Shown: positions 47,822 through 57,113, counted from the stretch's first letter. The stretch: DNA of 64,000 bases from Parvularcula sp964219355 (GCA_964219355.1 CAXPOZ010000005.1:186001-250000), one strand, 5' to 3'. Notes: generated by a model from the sequence alone, not told the origin. A program made the numbers and translations.

Positions 47822-48652
47822 TCAGCCTGCCCGCCGCCGCACCCCGGCAAAGAGCAGCAGCGTCGCCAGTAATCCGTAGGCGAAGTTAGATGTGCCGACC
47901 TCGACCAGATGGATCTGGCGCACCTCCCACGGCATGAAGCTGCTGGGATAGATGAGTTGCGCTGCCGCCAGCACCGCAAATACCACGCCCGTGATGACCC
48001 CGCGTGCCCAGGCCGGTCCAGTCATCATCCGGCCTAGCATCACGACGATCGCCGCCCACAGGCTGCCGCGCAGAACCTGGAAGAGGAGAAGCGGCCCGGT
48101 CTCAATCTCGTCGCCGAAATCGTAATAGGCCTGCACATCCGTGCTCGCCCAGGCGATATACATGCCCGCCAGCCCATAGCAGAGAATATAAAGAATGACC
48201 GATCCACCAAACCGGGACGGCCCCACAGGCGTCTTGCCTTCTTCCTTATACGATCTGTTCGGCCACATCAGGGCCGCCACCGCGCCCACAATAAGCGCCT
48301 GCACCAGCACCATGAGCGAACTGCGGATCAGGAATTCCTGTGACAGCTCAAGGAAATCGATGAACCAGAAAGCCTCCATATGCTGAAGGACCGAATGGAC
48401 GACATAGATAACCGTGAAGATCCCGAGGAAGAGCTTCACCCGGCTGACCCGCGCGGCGGTGGCGACAAGGGTCAGCACAAAGGCATGAAGCCCGTTGACG
48501 ATTAGGAACGCCGCTTCGGAGGAGAACGGCCCGTCCGTACCCACCCCTTCGCTACCCATTCCGGAAATCGCCACGCCCGCCATTGATCCTGCGAGCAAGG
48601 CCGCCCACAGCCCGGCCCATCTTAACCCATTGACCAGAAACCCCATCATCAT
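47822..48652 (-). CDS. multi-pass membrane protein of unknown function
   Basis: A 276-residue protein with about seven or eight hydrophobic segments and no motif I recognise. It overlaps the PadR gene upstream by 4 bp, so it is the likely partner or target of that regulator. Many PadR operons pair the regulator with a membrane or transporter protein. Confidence 0.65.
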   Translation of the reverse strand: MMMGFLVNGLRWAGLWAALLAGSMAGVAISGMGSEGVGTDGPFSSEAAFLIVNGLHAFVLTLVATAARVSRVKLFLGIFTVIYVVHSVLQHMEAFWFIDFLELSQEFLIRSSLMVLVQALIVGAVAALMWPNRSYKEEGKTPVGPSRFGGSVILYILCYGLAGMYIAWASTDVQAYYDFGDEIETGPLLLFQVLRGSLWAAIVVMLGRMMTGPAWARGVITGVVFAVLAAAQLIYPSSFMPWEVRQIHLVEVGTSNFAYGLLATLLLFAGVRRRAG

Positions 48653-49182
48653 TTCCCCTCCTCAGGAAAGGCCCTGAGCGCTTTCTCCGCCCAGGCCAGA
48701 TTGCAGCGGTAAGACATGATCCCATTTTCCATGGCCAGCCTGCCGTGTACGGACATATGGATCACATCATCACTTTCCATATAGGCCTCTAACCCCGCGA
48801 TATGCGCGGTGACCGCCTCACGAAAACTCAAGAGAAAAGCGCGCGTACCGGCCGCATCACCCAGCATTTCCTGAAAGGCAAAGCGCAGGAGTGCGATATC
48901 TGCCTCCCGCGAAATCTCATGCAGCGTCACCGGCGCCAACGCCCAGTCGCGCAACACCCGCCGCCCCTTTGCCGTCACATGATAGATCGCGCTGTTGCCG
49001 TCCGTGCGCGCGTCGAGATGCCCGCTTGCCGTCAGCTTGCGCAGTGCGGGATAGATGCTGCCGGGGCTGGAGGAGAAGGCGCCAAGCGGCGTGTCCTCGA
49101 ACACCTTTCGCAAGGCATAGCCCGTCCGCGGTGCGGCAAGCGCAAGGCCGATCAGCGCATATGAAAGCGAGGTGAGCGTCAC
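48649..49182 (-). CDS. PadR family transcriptional regulator
   Basis: A 177-residue regulator. The PadR winged helix is residues 1-85: SYALIGLALAAPRTGYALRKVF, then SSSPGSIYPALRKLTASGHLDAR. A C-terminal helical dimer domain follows (VirR-like). The GTG at 49182 has GGGAGGG 4 bases upstream, and the ATG farther upstream would lie before that site. It forms a two-gene operon with the membrane protein gene. Near-palindromic AGTACGTTTCGTACT lies at 49211-49225, just upstream, and may be its own operator. Confidence 0.85.
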   Translation of the reverse strand: MTLTSLSYALIGLALAAPRTGYALRKVFEDTPLGAFSSSPGSIYPALRKLTASGHLDARTDGNSAIYHVTAKGRRVLRDWALAPVTLHEISREADIALLRFAFQEMLGDAAGTRAFLLSFREAVTAHIAGLEAYMESDDVIHMSVHGRLAMENGIMSYRCNLAWAEKALRAFPEEGK

Positions 49183-49210
49183 GCGCCCTCCCATCATTAA
49201 AACCCGGATT

Positions 49211-49225
49211 AGTACGTTTCGTACT
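49211..49225. promoter_or_regulatory. dyad upstream of padR
   Basis: AGTACGTTTCGTACT, a 6-bp inverted repeat (AGTACG/CGTACT) around TTT, about 30 bp before the PadR start. PadR proteins normally bind dyads in their own promoters, so this is a good autoregulation candidate. Confidence 0.6.
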
Positions 49226-49291
49226 ATCGCGGGTCGACTTTGTAAACGCCCCGCTTTTCGCTACGCTTCATCAAAGGTCGAGGAGGAAGAG

Positions 49292-49990
49292 ATGTTCGAT
49301 TCAGTCATGGCCATTCTGGGCGCCCTACTCATCACGAACGGGTCGGCAGGCATTCCGACCAAGGTGGATGTGACCTGCCCGGTCGGCGGCGAGAAATTTG
49401 TCATTACCGGGACTGCTTCCTGCTCCAGAATGGGCGACAGGACGCTTTCCCTCCGCCCGATCTCATCCTGTGATTTCATTACCCGATTGCCGCAATGCCC
49501 ATCGAACGGGCTGCCCATGTATCGCGACTTTACCCCCGGCGAAGTCGCCCAGCTTGAGGCCTGGCTGAAGACCGATGAATTTGCCTCCATACGGAGCAAG
49601 TCGCGTTTCTATGTTGCTTACAGGACCGAGCGGTTACTTTCTCCAACATCAGACCCCTTCATCAGTTTTGAGCAACTCCTCATCGGGGTCTGGTATGATC
49701 CGTCAAATACGCTGAATGATGCGGAGTTCATGGACGCCTATTTCAATGCGGGCACGGCATTTCTTGCCAAGCCCGGTGACATTGACGCGGCCTTTATCAA
49801 ACTCATCATGGCCTATCCCGCAATGTACCGCGGCAAGAGCCAGCTTGCCGAAGACTACATCGCCGGAGCCGAAGCAGAAGGCTTCTGGGAAAATGAAGTT
49901 CTGGGCCAGTGGGCGTTGCTGATGCGGGAATGTATTGCCGACTATGACGAAGACAAATGCGATCCCGAAACAAGGATCGACAGACCCTAA
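49292..49990 (+). CDS. hypothetical secreted protein
   Basis: A 232-residue protein starting MFDSVMAILGALLITNGSAG behind GGAGGAAGAG. The N-terminus may be a signal peptide or a single anchor. Cys residues occur in VTCPVGGEKF, ASCSRMGD, SSCDF and PQCPSNG, which looks like a small metal- or disulfide-rich N-domain. A helical repeat-like part follows. I do not recognise the family. It is convergent with the pseudouridine synthase gene, with overlapping ends. Confidence 0.65.
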   Translation: MFDSVMAILGALLITNGSAGIPTKVDVTCPVGGEKFVITGTASCSRMGDRTLSLRPISSCDFITRLPQCPSNGLPMYRDFTPGEVAQLEAWLKTDEFASIRSKSRFYVAYRTERLLSPTSDPFISFEQLLIGVWYDPSNTLNDAEFMDAYFNAGTAFLAKPGDIDAAFIKLIMAYPAMYRGKSQLAEDYIAGAEAEGFWENEVLGQWALLMRECIADYDEDKCDPETRIDRP

Positions 49991-50532
49991 ACCGCCCGCC
50001 ACTCCCCCGGCGCCAGCCCATCGAGTGACCAGATACCGATCCGCACCCGGATGAGCCGCAGCGTGGGATATCCCACCGCCGCCGTCATGCGCCGCACCTG
50101 CCGGTTCTTCCCTTCACGGATCGTGAGCTCGATCCAGTTATCGGGCACACTCTTTCGTACCCGGATCGGCGGATCACGCTCCCATATGGCGGGCGGCTCG
50201 ATCACGCTTGCTTCTGCCGGCTTGGTCTTCCCGTCTTTCAGCTCTACGCCTTTACGCAAGGCCGCGATCGCCGCCTCATCGGGCACGCCCTCGACCTGCG
50301 CCCAGTAGGTTTTGGGCTGCTTGTATTTGGGATCCGCCACCTGCGCCTGCAATCGTCCGTCATCGGTCAGGACCATCAGCCCCTCCGAATCGCGGTCGAG
50401 CCGCCCAGCCGGATAAACCCCCGGCACATCGATAAAGTCAGACAGTGTCGCGCGCGGACTGTCCGCATTCCCCCTGTCGGTGAATTGCGAAAGGACGCCA
50501 AACGGCTTGTTGAGAAGGATCACGCGGGCCAT
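49987..50532 (-). CDS. rluE: 23S rRNA pseudouridine synthase, RluE-like
   Basis: A 181-residue enzyme of the RsuA/RluB/E/F family. It starts ILLNKPFGVLSQFTD, carries the catalytic Asp in PAGRLDRDSEGLMVLTDDG, and ends with TIREGKNRQVRRMTAAVGYPTLRLIRVRIG. There is no S4 domain, which favours RluE (U2457 in E. coli numbering). Confidence 0.88.
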   Translation of the reverse strand: MARVILLNKPFGVLSQFTDRGNADSPRATLSDFIDVPGVYPAGRLDRDSEGLMVLTDDGRLQAQVADPKYKQPKTYWAQVEGVPDEAAIAALRKGVELKDGKTKPAEASVIEPPAIWERDPPIRVRKSVPDNWIELTIREGKNRQVRRMTAAVGYPTLRLIRVRIGIWSLDGLAPGEWRAV

Positions 50533-50591
50533 CCCCGCCCCCTAATCGGCCTCGCCCATGCACCGCAAGCGGAACACACTTGCGAAGGCTG

Positions 50592-50620
50592 TTGACGGGG
50601 CATGAGAACAACCCTAGAAC
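50592..50620 (+). promoter_or_regulatory. lexA promoter with alphaproteobacterial SOS box
   Basis: TTGACG (50592-50597), 17-bp spacer, TAGAAC (50615-50620) makes a sigma70 promoter. GAAC-N7-GAAC (50606-50620), the reverse complement of the known GTTC-N7-GTTC SOS box, overlaps the -10 box. LexA should repress its own gene here. Confidence 0.85.
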
Positions 50621-50708
50621 GATCATGCTTTGTTCCGGAGCCGAGATTGCCCCCGTTTTGGGTCCGGCCCCGAAACCACCGCCAGATGTGCGGGAAAGGA
50701 TATGACAT

Positions 50709-51404
50709 ATGCTGACGCCGAAGCAGCACGCGCTTTTGATGTTCATTCATGAGCGGATTCTCGAAACCGGGGTCTCCCCGTCTTTTGAGGAAATGAAGGA
50801 AGCGCTGGATCTGAAATCAAAGTCCGGGATTCACCGGCTGATCACCGCGCTCGAAGAACGCGGATTTATCAAGCGCCTTGCGCATAAGGCACGCGCGCTG
50901 GAAGTGACCCGCCTACCTGAGGCTGCGACCATGGGCGCCGAGAAGAAACGCGCCGGGTTCATCCCGTCCGTGATCGAAAATCTCGACCCGCCGAAACGGC
51001 GTGAGATTGAACCGGCCCCACATATGACGGAGCTGCCGGTTCTCGGGCGGATCGCTGCGGGCACACCGATTGCCGCCATCCAGCATGAGCAGGCGCGCGT
51101 CTCCGTGCCGCCCTCAATGATGCGCGGCGGTGAGCACTTCGCGCTTGAGGTCCAGGGCGATTCCATGATCGAGGCCGGCATCTTTGACGGTGATACCGTG
51201 ATCCTTCAGCGCTGTGACGATGCCAGTAATGGCGAGATCGTCGTGGCCCTCGTCGAGGATGAGGAGGCGACCCTCAAAACCCTCCGTAAGCGCGGCAATT
51301 CAATAGCGCTTGAGGCGGCGAACCCGGCTTACGAAACCCGCATCTTCGGCGCCGATCAGGTCAAGGTGCAGGGCCGCCTGACGGGGCTGCTGCGGGAGTA
51401 TTGA
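50709..51404 (+). CDS. lexA: SOS repressor LexA
   Basis: A 231-residue repressor-protease. The N-terminal helix-turn-helix (SFEEMKEALDLKSKSGIHRLITALEERGFI) binds the SOS box. The self-cleavage bond is Ala117-Gly118 in GRIAAGTP, the catalytic Ser152 is in QGDSMIEAG and Lys190 in EATLKTL. An insert of about 25 residues between the domains is typical of alphaproteobacterial LexA. AAAGGA lies before the ATG. Confidence 0.97.
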   Translation: MLTPKQHALLMFIHERILETGVSPSFEEMKEALDLKSKSGIHRLITALEERGFIKRLAHKARALEVTRLPEAATMGAEKKRAGFIPSVIENLDPPKRREIEPAPHMTELPVLGRIAAGTPIAAIQHEQARVSVPPSMMRGGEHFALEVQGDSMIEAGIFDGDTVILQRCDDASNGEIVVALVEDEEATLKTLRKRGNSIALEAANPAYETRIFGADQVKVQGRLTGLLREY

Positions 51405-51414
51405 TCCCCACCAG

Positions 51415-51457
51415 CCTCATCCTGAGGTGCTGACCAAAGGTCAGCCTCGAAGGACGG
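51415..51457. repeat. dispersed palindromic repeat after lexA
   Basis: A block with CATCCTGAGG, the inverted pair CTGACC-AAA-GGTCAG (51430-51444) and CTCGAAGGACGG. Repeats of this wording are scattered between genes in many alphaproteobacterial genomes. Its hairpin may also help end the lexA transcript. No second copy was seen in the window. Confidence 0.65.
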
Positions 51458-51532
51458 GGCTAAAGGTGCGGTGCTAACTCGTTTTCGGAAAGATTTAAGA
51501 CAGCCATTTTCATATCATGCTAGGGTGTCAGC

Positions 51533-52102
51533 ATGAGCGAGGCACAAGAGATCATTCGACGCATACTTCGTGTAAATCATGCCGGCGAACATGGCGCCGT
51601 TGCAATCTATTCCGCACAGCTCGCGCGGGCAAAACATGCCTACCCTGACCTTTCACCGTGGCTTGCTGAAACGCTGAACCATGAGAAAGAGCATCGTCAG
51701 CGATTTTTTGAGGCCATGCCGTCACGTAAGGCAAAGCCGTGCCGCGCGCTGTCTGTCTGGTCGATTGGCGGTAAGTTACTCGGCAGTTTTACTGCGCTCT
51801 TCGGTCGGTCCGGTATCTATATATGCACTGCTGCGGTCGAACGCACAGTACATCAGCATCTTGAAGAGCAATCCGAATTTCTCCGCCGGATTGATACCCC
51901 GCTCGCAGCTATTGTGAATGACATCCGCGCTCAGGAAATCGAACACCTGACATACGCCGAAGACCGGCATAACAGTACAAGCCTCAACGCAAGGCTCCTT
52001 TCGGCTGTGATTGGTGCTGCCACCGAATGCCTCATTCTTGTGTCCACTCGCGGCGACAGCTTTCGCCTCCGCAGTACACTGAGGAACATCCAGTCATCCT
52101 GA
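51533..52102 (+). CDS. coq7: demethoxyubiquinone hydroxylase COQ7
   Basis: A 189-residue di-iron enzyme that adds the C6 hydroxyl in ubiquinone synthesis. The two metal-site repeats are LRVNHAGEHGAVAIY with NHEKEHRQRF, and HLEEQSEFL with AQEIEHLTYA. The tail is serine/arginine-rich. The protein associates with the inner membrane. It is more AT-rich than its neighbours. A GTGTCAGC region rather than a strong ribosome site precedes the ATG. Confidence 0.93.
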   Translation: MSEAQEIIRRILRVNHAGEHGAVAIYSAQLARAKHAYPDLSPWLAETLNHEKEHRQRFFEAMPSRKAKPCRALSVWSIGGKLLGSFTALFGRSGIYICTAAVERTVHQHLEEQSEFLRRIDTPLAAIVNDIRAQEIEHLTYAEDRHNSTSLNARLLSAVIGAATECLILVSTRGDSFRLRSTLRNIQSS

Positions 52103-52122
52103 CCCGAGAGGGGAGCGCGGCT

Positions 52123-53316
52123 CTACCCCACCACCGCCATCGCTGCGGCGTGGGCGCTGGCCCAGGCCCATTGGAAATTATAGCCGCCAAGCCAGCCCGT
52201 CACATCGACACACTCGCCGATAAAATAGAGGCCGGGCTGGTGTTTACTCTCCATCGTTTTTGAGGAGAGCCCGTCCGTATCCACCCCGCCTAACGTCACT
52301 TCCGCCATGCGGTAGCCTTCGGTCCCGGAAGGGATGACCTCGAACGCCGCAAGCCCCGCCGCAACGGTGGAGATATCCCGGTCGGAGACTTCCGCCAACG
52401 GGCCAGTCTGCGGAATATGCCCGGTCTCCGTCAGCAGGCGGAGGAGCCGTCCTGGCAACAGCCCATCCATCGCCCCACCAAGCGTCTTTTTCGGGTGCGC
52501 GCGTTTGAGCGCCATAAGGGCTTCTTCGCCGCCCGCGCCTGAGAGAAGATCGAGCGTCACCGGTGCGCCTTCCGCCCAATAGGACGAGATCTGAAGGATC
52601 GCCGGCCCCGAAAGCCCGCGATGGGTAAAGAGCATCGCCTCTTCAAAGGTCCTGCCGCCCGTCGATGCCCGGACTGGCAGGGCAGTCCCCGCAATCGACG
52701 CGAAGTGCTCAAGTGCCTCACCCTCGAACGTGAAGGGCACGAGCCCGGCCCGGCGCGGCACGACCTCATGCCCGAACTGCCGCGCGACATGATAGGCAAA
52801 GCCGGTCGCGCCCATTTTCGGGATGGAAAGCCCGCCCGTCGCGATCACGACCTTGCCGGCCTCAATCGTCCCCCGCGAGGTTTTGATACTAAATCCGTCA
52901 CCTGACGGATCGAACTTCTCAACCTTTGTCTCCAGCCACAGCTCGCCCTGCCCGGTCTCCAGCTCATCGAGCAACAGCCGGATCACCGCGCCTGATTTCT
53001 GGTCACAGAAAAGCTGCCCCAGCGTCTTTTCATTCCAGGTCAGGTGATGACGGGCCATCAGCTCACAGAAATCGTTCGGCGTATATCGCGCTAGCGCGGA
53101 TTTAGCGAAATGCGGATTGGCCGAGATGAAGCGGTCCGGGGACGTATGGATATTGGTGAAATTGCACCGCCCGCCGCCTGAGATACGCACCTTCTCGGCG
53201 GGTTTCTTCGCGTGATCAATGACGAGCACGCGCTGACCCATCTGCCCAGCGAGACCCGCACAGAACAGCCCCGCCGCGCCGGCGCCAATGACTACAATGT
53301 CGTAATTCGAGTTCAT
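52123..53316 (-). CDS. YhiN/HI0933 family flavoprotein
   Basis: A 397-residue FAD-binding protein. VVIGAGAAGLFCAG is the FAD fold, KVRISGGGRCNFTN the family signature, VIATGGLSIPKMGATGFAY the second conserved block, and the C-terminus has YFIGECVDVTGWLGGYNFQWAWASA. Family members are numerous and their physiological reaction is not settled. Confidence 0.88.
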   Translation of the reverse strand: MNSNYDIVVIGAGAAGLFCAGLAGQMGQRVLVIDHAKKPAEKVRISGGGRCNFTNIHTSPDRFISANPHFAKSALARYTPNDFCELMARHHLTWNEKTLGQLFCDQKSGAVIRLLLDELETGQGELWLETKVEKFDPSGDGFSIKTSRGTIEAGKVVIATGGLSIPKMGATGFAYHVARQFGHEVVPRRAGLVPFTFEGEALEHFASIAGTALPVRASTGGRTFEEAMLFTHRGLSGPAILQISSYWAEGAPVTLDLLSGAGGEEALMALKRAHPKKTLGGAMDGLLPGRLLRLLTETGHIPQTGPLAEVSDRDISTVAAGLAAFEVIPSGTEGYRMAEVTLGGVDTDGLSSKTMESKHQPGLYFIGECVDVTGWLGGYNFQWAWASAHAAAMAVVG

Positions 53317-53360
53317 GTCGCCGCCCTAGGCGGCTCAGCCGTTCGGGAAAAGCCTTTATC

Positions 53361-54908
53361 TTAGTAAAGCCCCTTTGTCCCTGAAGGCAGGCCGTCCAGA
53401 AACGTTCTCGCCTGCGCCTTCAGTTCTTCTCTCTCCCCTTCGCTCTTGCGATCGAGATTCTTGAACATCATCCCCATGCGGTGATTACCGCGAAGGCGTT
53501 GTTCATTCCGCATCAGGAAATCCCAGTAGAGATAGTTGAAAGGACAGGCATCCTCGCCGGTTTTCCTAGTGACCTTGAAACGGCAGCTTGAGCAATAATC
53601 CGACATCCGATTGATATAGGCGCCGGAGGCCGCATAGGGTTTGGAGCCCACCACCCCGCCATCGGCGAAAATCGCCATGCCGTGCGTATTGGGCAGCTGC
53701 ACCCATTCATAGGCGTCTGCATACACGATCAGATACCACTCATTGATCGCTTCCGGCGTAATCCCGGCGAGCAGCGCAAAATTCCCCGTCACCATCAGGC
53801 GCTGGATGTGATGCGCATAGGCATTGTCCCGCGTTGAACGGACGACTTCCGCCACGCAATGCATATCCGTCTCGCCCGTCCAGTAGAAATCCGGCAACGG
53901 ACGGTCGGCCTTCAGCGTATTCGTTTCCTTATAGGCCGGCATTTTCAGCCAGTAGACACCGCGGATGAATTCCCGCCAGCCGATGACCTGCCGGATGAAC
54001 CCTTCCGCCGCATTCAGCGGCACATGACCTTCCTTATACGCCTCTTCTGCTGCCTCGCAGATCTCCATCGGCAAGAGCAGCCCCGCATTCAGATAGGCCG
54101 AGAGGAGCGAGTGATTGAGGAAATCCTCCCCCGTTGCCATCGCGTCCTGATAGTCGCCGAATTTAGGGAGCGAGACCTCGATGAAATCATCCATCTGACG
54201 CAGGGCCTGATCGCGTGTCACCCCATATCCGAACCCGTCGAGTGTGCCGAAATGATCCCCGAAGCGGTCCGCGACCAGATCCAGCACCTCCTTCGTCACA
54301 TCGTCATGGCGGACGGCTTTGCGCGTCGGCGGCCTATAGCCTTTCGGGAGTTTCTTGCGGTTCTCGGTATCATAATTCCACTCGCCGCCTTCGGGGTCAT
54401 CCCCATCCATCAGAAGGCCGGTTTTCTTTCGCATCTCGTGATAGAAATATTCCATACGGAGCGTCTTGCGGCCTGAGGCCCATTTCTCGAATGCCGTCAG
54501 AGAGCAGACAAACCGGTCATCCTCCCGGATCTCGACCGGCCGCCCCAACCTGTCCGCCCAGCCTGCCATTTCTTCTGCGAGACGATACTCCCCGCACTCG
54601 GTGACGATCAGCTCATCGAGCCCATTGCATTCCGCGAATGCCCTCTCGACCTCGCCATAAAGCGACCCGCTATTTCCGCTGTCATCAAGCCCGACATAGC
54701 GAACCCTGATGCCCTCCTTTTCGAGATCAGCCGCGAAATGGCGCATGGCCGAGAACAGGAAGGCGATCTTTTGCTGGTGATGCCGGACGTAACTGGCCTC
54801 CGACATGACTTCCGCCATCAGGACAATATCTGCATCGAGGTCGAGCCCGGACAGGGCCGAGACCCCGCGGCTGAGCTGGTCTCCAAGGATAAGGCGCAAT
54901 GCCGCCAT
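53361..54908 (-). CDS. FeS-containing cryptochrome/photolyase (PhrB-type)
   Basis: A 515-residue flavoprotein of the FeS bacterial cryptochrome/photolyase family. It starts MAALRLILGDQLS. Four cysteines for a 4Fe-4S cluster are visible: one in DMHCVAEV and three in YCSSCRFKV...DACPFNYLYWDFL. The C-x2-C-x12-C spacing is the same as I recall for Agrobacterium PhrB, a (6-4) photolyase. It should repair UV lesions using blue light, or act as a photosensor. GGAG before the ATG at 54908 supports this start over 54920. Confidence 0.9.
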   Translation of the reverse strand: MAALRLILGDQLSRGVSALSGLDLDADIVLMAEVMSEASYVRHHQQKIAFLFSAMRHFAADLEKEGIRVRYVGLDDSGNSGSLYGEVERAFAECNGLDELIVTECGEYRLAEEMAGWADRLGRPVEIREDDRFVCSLTAFEKWASGRKTLRMEYFYHEMRKKTGLLMDGDDPEGGEWNYDTENRKKLPKGYRPPTRKAVRHDDVTKEVLDLVADRFGDHFGTLDGFGYGVTRDQALRQMDDFIEVSLPKFGDYQDAMATGEDFLNHSLLSAYLNAGLLLPMEICEAAEEAYKEGHVPLNAAEGFIRQVIGWREFIRGVYWLKMPAYKETNTLKADRPLPDFYWTGETDMHCVAEVVRSTRDNAYAHHIQRLMVTGNFALLAGITPEAINEWYLIVYADAYEWVQLPNTHGMAIFADGGVVGSKPYAASGAYINRMSDYCSSCRFKVTRKTGEDACPFNYLYWDFLMRNEQRLRGNHRMGMMFKNLDRKSEGEREELKAQARTFLDGLPSGTKGLY

Positions 54909-54996
54909 AGCGGGCTCCACTTCGTAACCCCATATAAACCCTAATGGTGGTCAGGAGGCAGGGCGGCACGCCGCCGCAATCAGGGAGGCACACGAC

Positions 54997-55323
54997 ATGG
55001 AGGATGGCTGGGTCTGGATAATCGCCGCTGCAGGCGCGCTCCTGCTCCTGCTCAGCGTACTCAAAAGTGTCGTCGGCCTCGCCCTGCAATATTTCATCTT
55101 CGTGGCGATGGCGGGCTTTATCTATGCCGCCCAGCGCGAGGAAGAGACCCGGTTTCTGGATGCAGAGGTGCTCGGCGCCATCGCCACTATAGGCGGGCTC
55201 GCCTTTGCATTCTCACTCGGGGTGATGGCGCTCCTCTTCCGGAACAGCAAGTTCAAGACAGTGCTGTTTCCAGTGGTGGGCTTTGCGACGACCTTTGCGG
55301 CCGCCGCCATGGTGACCCAGTAG
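54997..55323 (+). CDS. small membrane protein, unknown
   Basis: A 108-residue protein with hydrophobic segments near 7-45 and 58-80 and a third at 88-105. The ATG at 54997 follows CAGGGAGGCACACGAC, a good ribosome site. No family recognised. It is divergent from the photolyase gene. Confidence 0.6.
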   Translation: MEDGWVWIIAAAGALLLLLSVLKSVVGLALQYFIFVAMAGFIYAAQREEETRFLDAEVLGAIATIGGLAFAFSLGVMALLFRNSKFKTVLFPVVGFATTFAAAAMVTQ

Positions 55324-55326
55324 CGC

Positions 55327-55926
55327 TTAGCGGTTGCGCTTGAAGATATTCGGCGTTTTCAGCTTGGGGATCGCGACCCGCGGATTGGCCTGCAGATTAT
55401 GCCGGTCGATACGGTCATCGATCAGATTCTCGAAAATCGCTTCGGTAGAGAAAGCAGCGCGTGTCGGCTCTTCGTCTTCGGCCAAGAGGCGGATGACAAC
55501 GTCCATGCTCTTGAAGCCGAACGGGCTGTCGAGACTGCCGTCGAGATCGGCGCGGTCGCGGGCCGAGAGAAGATCCTCATAGGTACCGATCCAGCGCTTG
55601 GTTGAATCGCCAAGATCCGGGCCGAACCAGCCGCCAATGCCGCGCTGGTGGTAATCGACATAGACAATCGCAAAGCGCGGATAGTCGCGGTCGATCGCTT
55701 CACCGGCGGCCCGCAGCAGCATTGCCTTTTCCATCTCGTCGCCGCCAGCGGCGAAAGGCGTATCACTGATCAGCCGCAGACGGTTTTCTCCGACAACGGT
55801 CACATCGGTCGTGTTATTGACCATGCGCCAGGCCTTGGCCCGCTTCTCCGCTTCCGGGTTGGGTGACGACACACAGGCCGTCAGCGCGGCAGCAACAAGC
55901 AAAACACTGGCAAAACGAAATCGCAT
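55327..55926 (-). CDS. lipoprotein of unknown function
   Basis: A 199-residue protein. The signal peptide MRFRFASVLLVAAALTAC ends in a lipobox with Cys18, so it is lipidated and envelope-located. The body has no motif I know, although VRNN/DFAIVYVDYHQRGIGGW-like segments suggest a small alpha-beta domain. The ATG at 55926 has AAGGGG upstream. It lies downstream of the hydroxyacid dehydrogenase, and the longer frame would overlap that gene. Confidence 0.7.
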   Translation of the reverse strand: MRFRFASVLLVAAALTACVSSPNPEAEKRAKAWRMVNNTTDVTVVGENRLRLISDTPFAAGGDEMEKAMLLRAAGEAIDRDYPRFAIVYVDYHQRGIGGWFGPDLGDSTKRWIGTYEDLLSARDRADLDGSLDSPFGFKSMDVVIRLLAEDEEPTRAAFSTEAIFENLIDDRIDRHNLQANPRVAIPKLKTPNIFKRNR

Positions 55927-56048
55927 TCTCATCCCCTTGGGTCGGCGCCCCACCGAAAGGCCCGGGACATTCTCCCGCGCGCACATAGACTGACTCAGCC
56001 TGCTACTTCCAGCGATTTTCATGCCATCAGCCCGCTTTGCGCGGAAAA

Positions 56049-56987
56049 TCAATACCCTGCCCCCGGATTAACCAGAAGGGGCGGCGTATCGCCACGCTCT
56101 AACGCATCAAGAGCTGCAAGAAATGCGTCCACTGTGTCCTCCGGCCGGGTGAGCCCGGAGACATGCGGCGTCACCTTCACGTGAGGGTGCGACCAGAGCG
56201 GAGAGCTCGCCGGCAGAGGCTCAGTTGCGAAGACATCGAGCGCGGCCTCGCTGATGGCGCCCGCCTCCAGCGCATCGATGAGCGCGCGCTCGTTGAGCAC
56301 TTCGCCGCGACCGATATTGATGAGCTGCGCGCCGCGGAATGCGGACAGTTTCTCATGCCCAATCAGACCTCTCGTGCCGGGCCGGTTTGGGAGAGCCAAC
56401 ACGACTATATCGACCGTCTCAGGCTCAAGCGCGCGCCAGTCTGCGGCCCGCACCACCTGCCGGAAGGGAGAGACTGCGTCCCCGCTGCGTGAAACACCAT
56501 CGACGATCACGCCGAACTGGGTGAGCCGGAGGGCAATCTCCTGCCCGATTGCGCCCGTGCCGAAGATGACCGCCCGCTGGCCGTTTAGGTATCTCGGCTG
56601 TGTTGCATCTTTCGACCATTCTGCCCGCGCCTGCGCTTGGGCACGCGCCGCCATGCGCTGGCTGCGCTGGAGTACATAGGCCAGCACATATTCGGCGATC
56701 TGCGCCCCGAGCTCTCCCAACGTGCGGGTCATCAGCGGCGGCGTGAACTCCATCGCCGCTTCGATCTTGTCGGTCCCAGCGCCCGCAACATGGACCCAGG
56801 CCGCATCGGCAAAGCGGTTGATGACGGGGCCGGGATTGAACGCGATCACGGCATAAGGAGACGCAGGCGGCTCGGCATCCGCCCCAAGGACGATCTCAAT
56901 ATCAGGCCTGGCGCCTGCCAGCAGCGCACCGATTGCGCGCTGGCCCTCCTCTGGCACCATAATTGAACGAAGGGGAAACTGGGTCAT
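56049..56987 (-). CDS. D-2-hydroxyacid dehydrogenase (glyoxylate/hydroxypyruvate reductase A-like)
   Basis: A 312-residue NAD(P)-dependent enzyme. The nucleotide motif is VIFGTGAIGQEIALRL, the catalytic Arg lies in LINIGRGEVLNE, the Glu in FATEPLP and the His in WSHPHVKVTPHVSG. The GhrA-like branch acts on glyoxylate and hydroxypyruvate, but other 2-keto acids are possible. Confidence 0.85.
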   Translation of the reverse strand: MTQFPLRSIMVPEEGQRAIGALLAGARPDIEIVLGADAEPPASPYAVIAFNPGPVINRFADAAWVHVAGAGTDKIEAAMEFTPPLMTRTLGELGAQIAEYVLAYVLQRSQRMAARAQAQARAEWSKDATQPRYLNGQRAVIFGTGAIGQEIALRLTQFGVIVDGVSRSGDAVSPFRQVVRAADWRALEPETVDIVVLALPNRPGTRGLIGHEKLSAFRGAQLINIGRGEVLNERALIDALEAGAISEAALDVFATEPLPASSPLWSHPHVKVTPHVSGLTRPEDTVDAFLAALDALERGDTPPLLVNPGAGY

Positions 56988-57113
56988 CAGGCTTGATTAA
57001 AGGGGAAGTGGTGCCGCATAAACCGCGCCAGCAGAAAGCTTTCCAGAATTATCGTTCTGGTCTAAGCCACACCGACATCAGAATGTGTATGACCCGGGGG
57101 GGCCTTTAAACTG

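Noticed and set aside
50570..50590. GGAAC near 50571 as a possible second EcfG promoter
   Set aside because: No CGTT follows at 16 or 17 bp.
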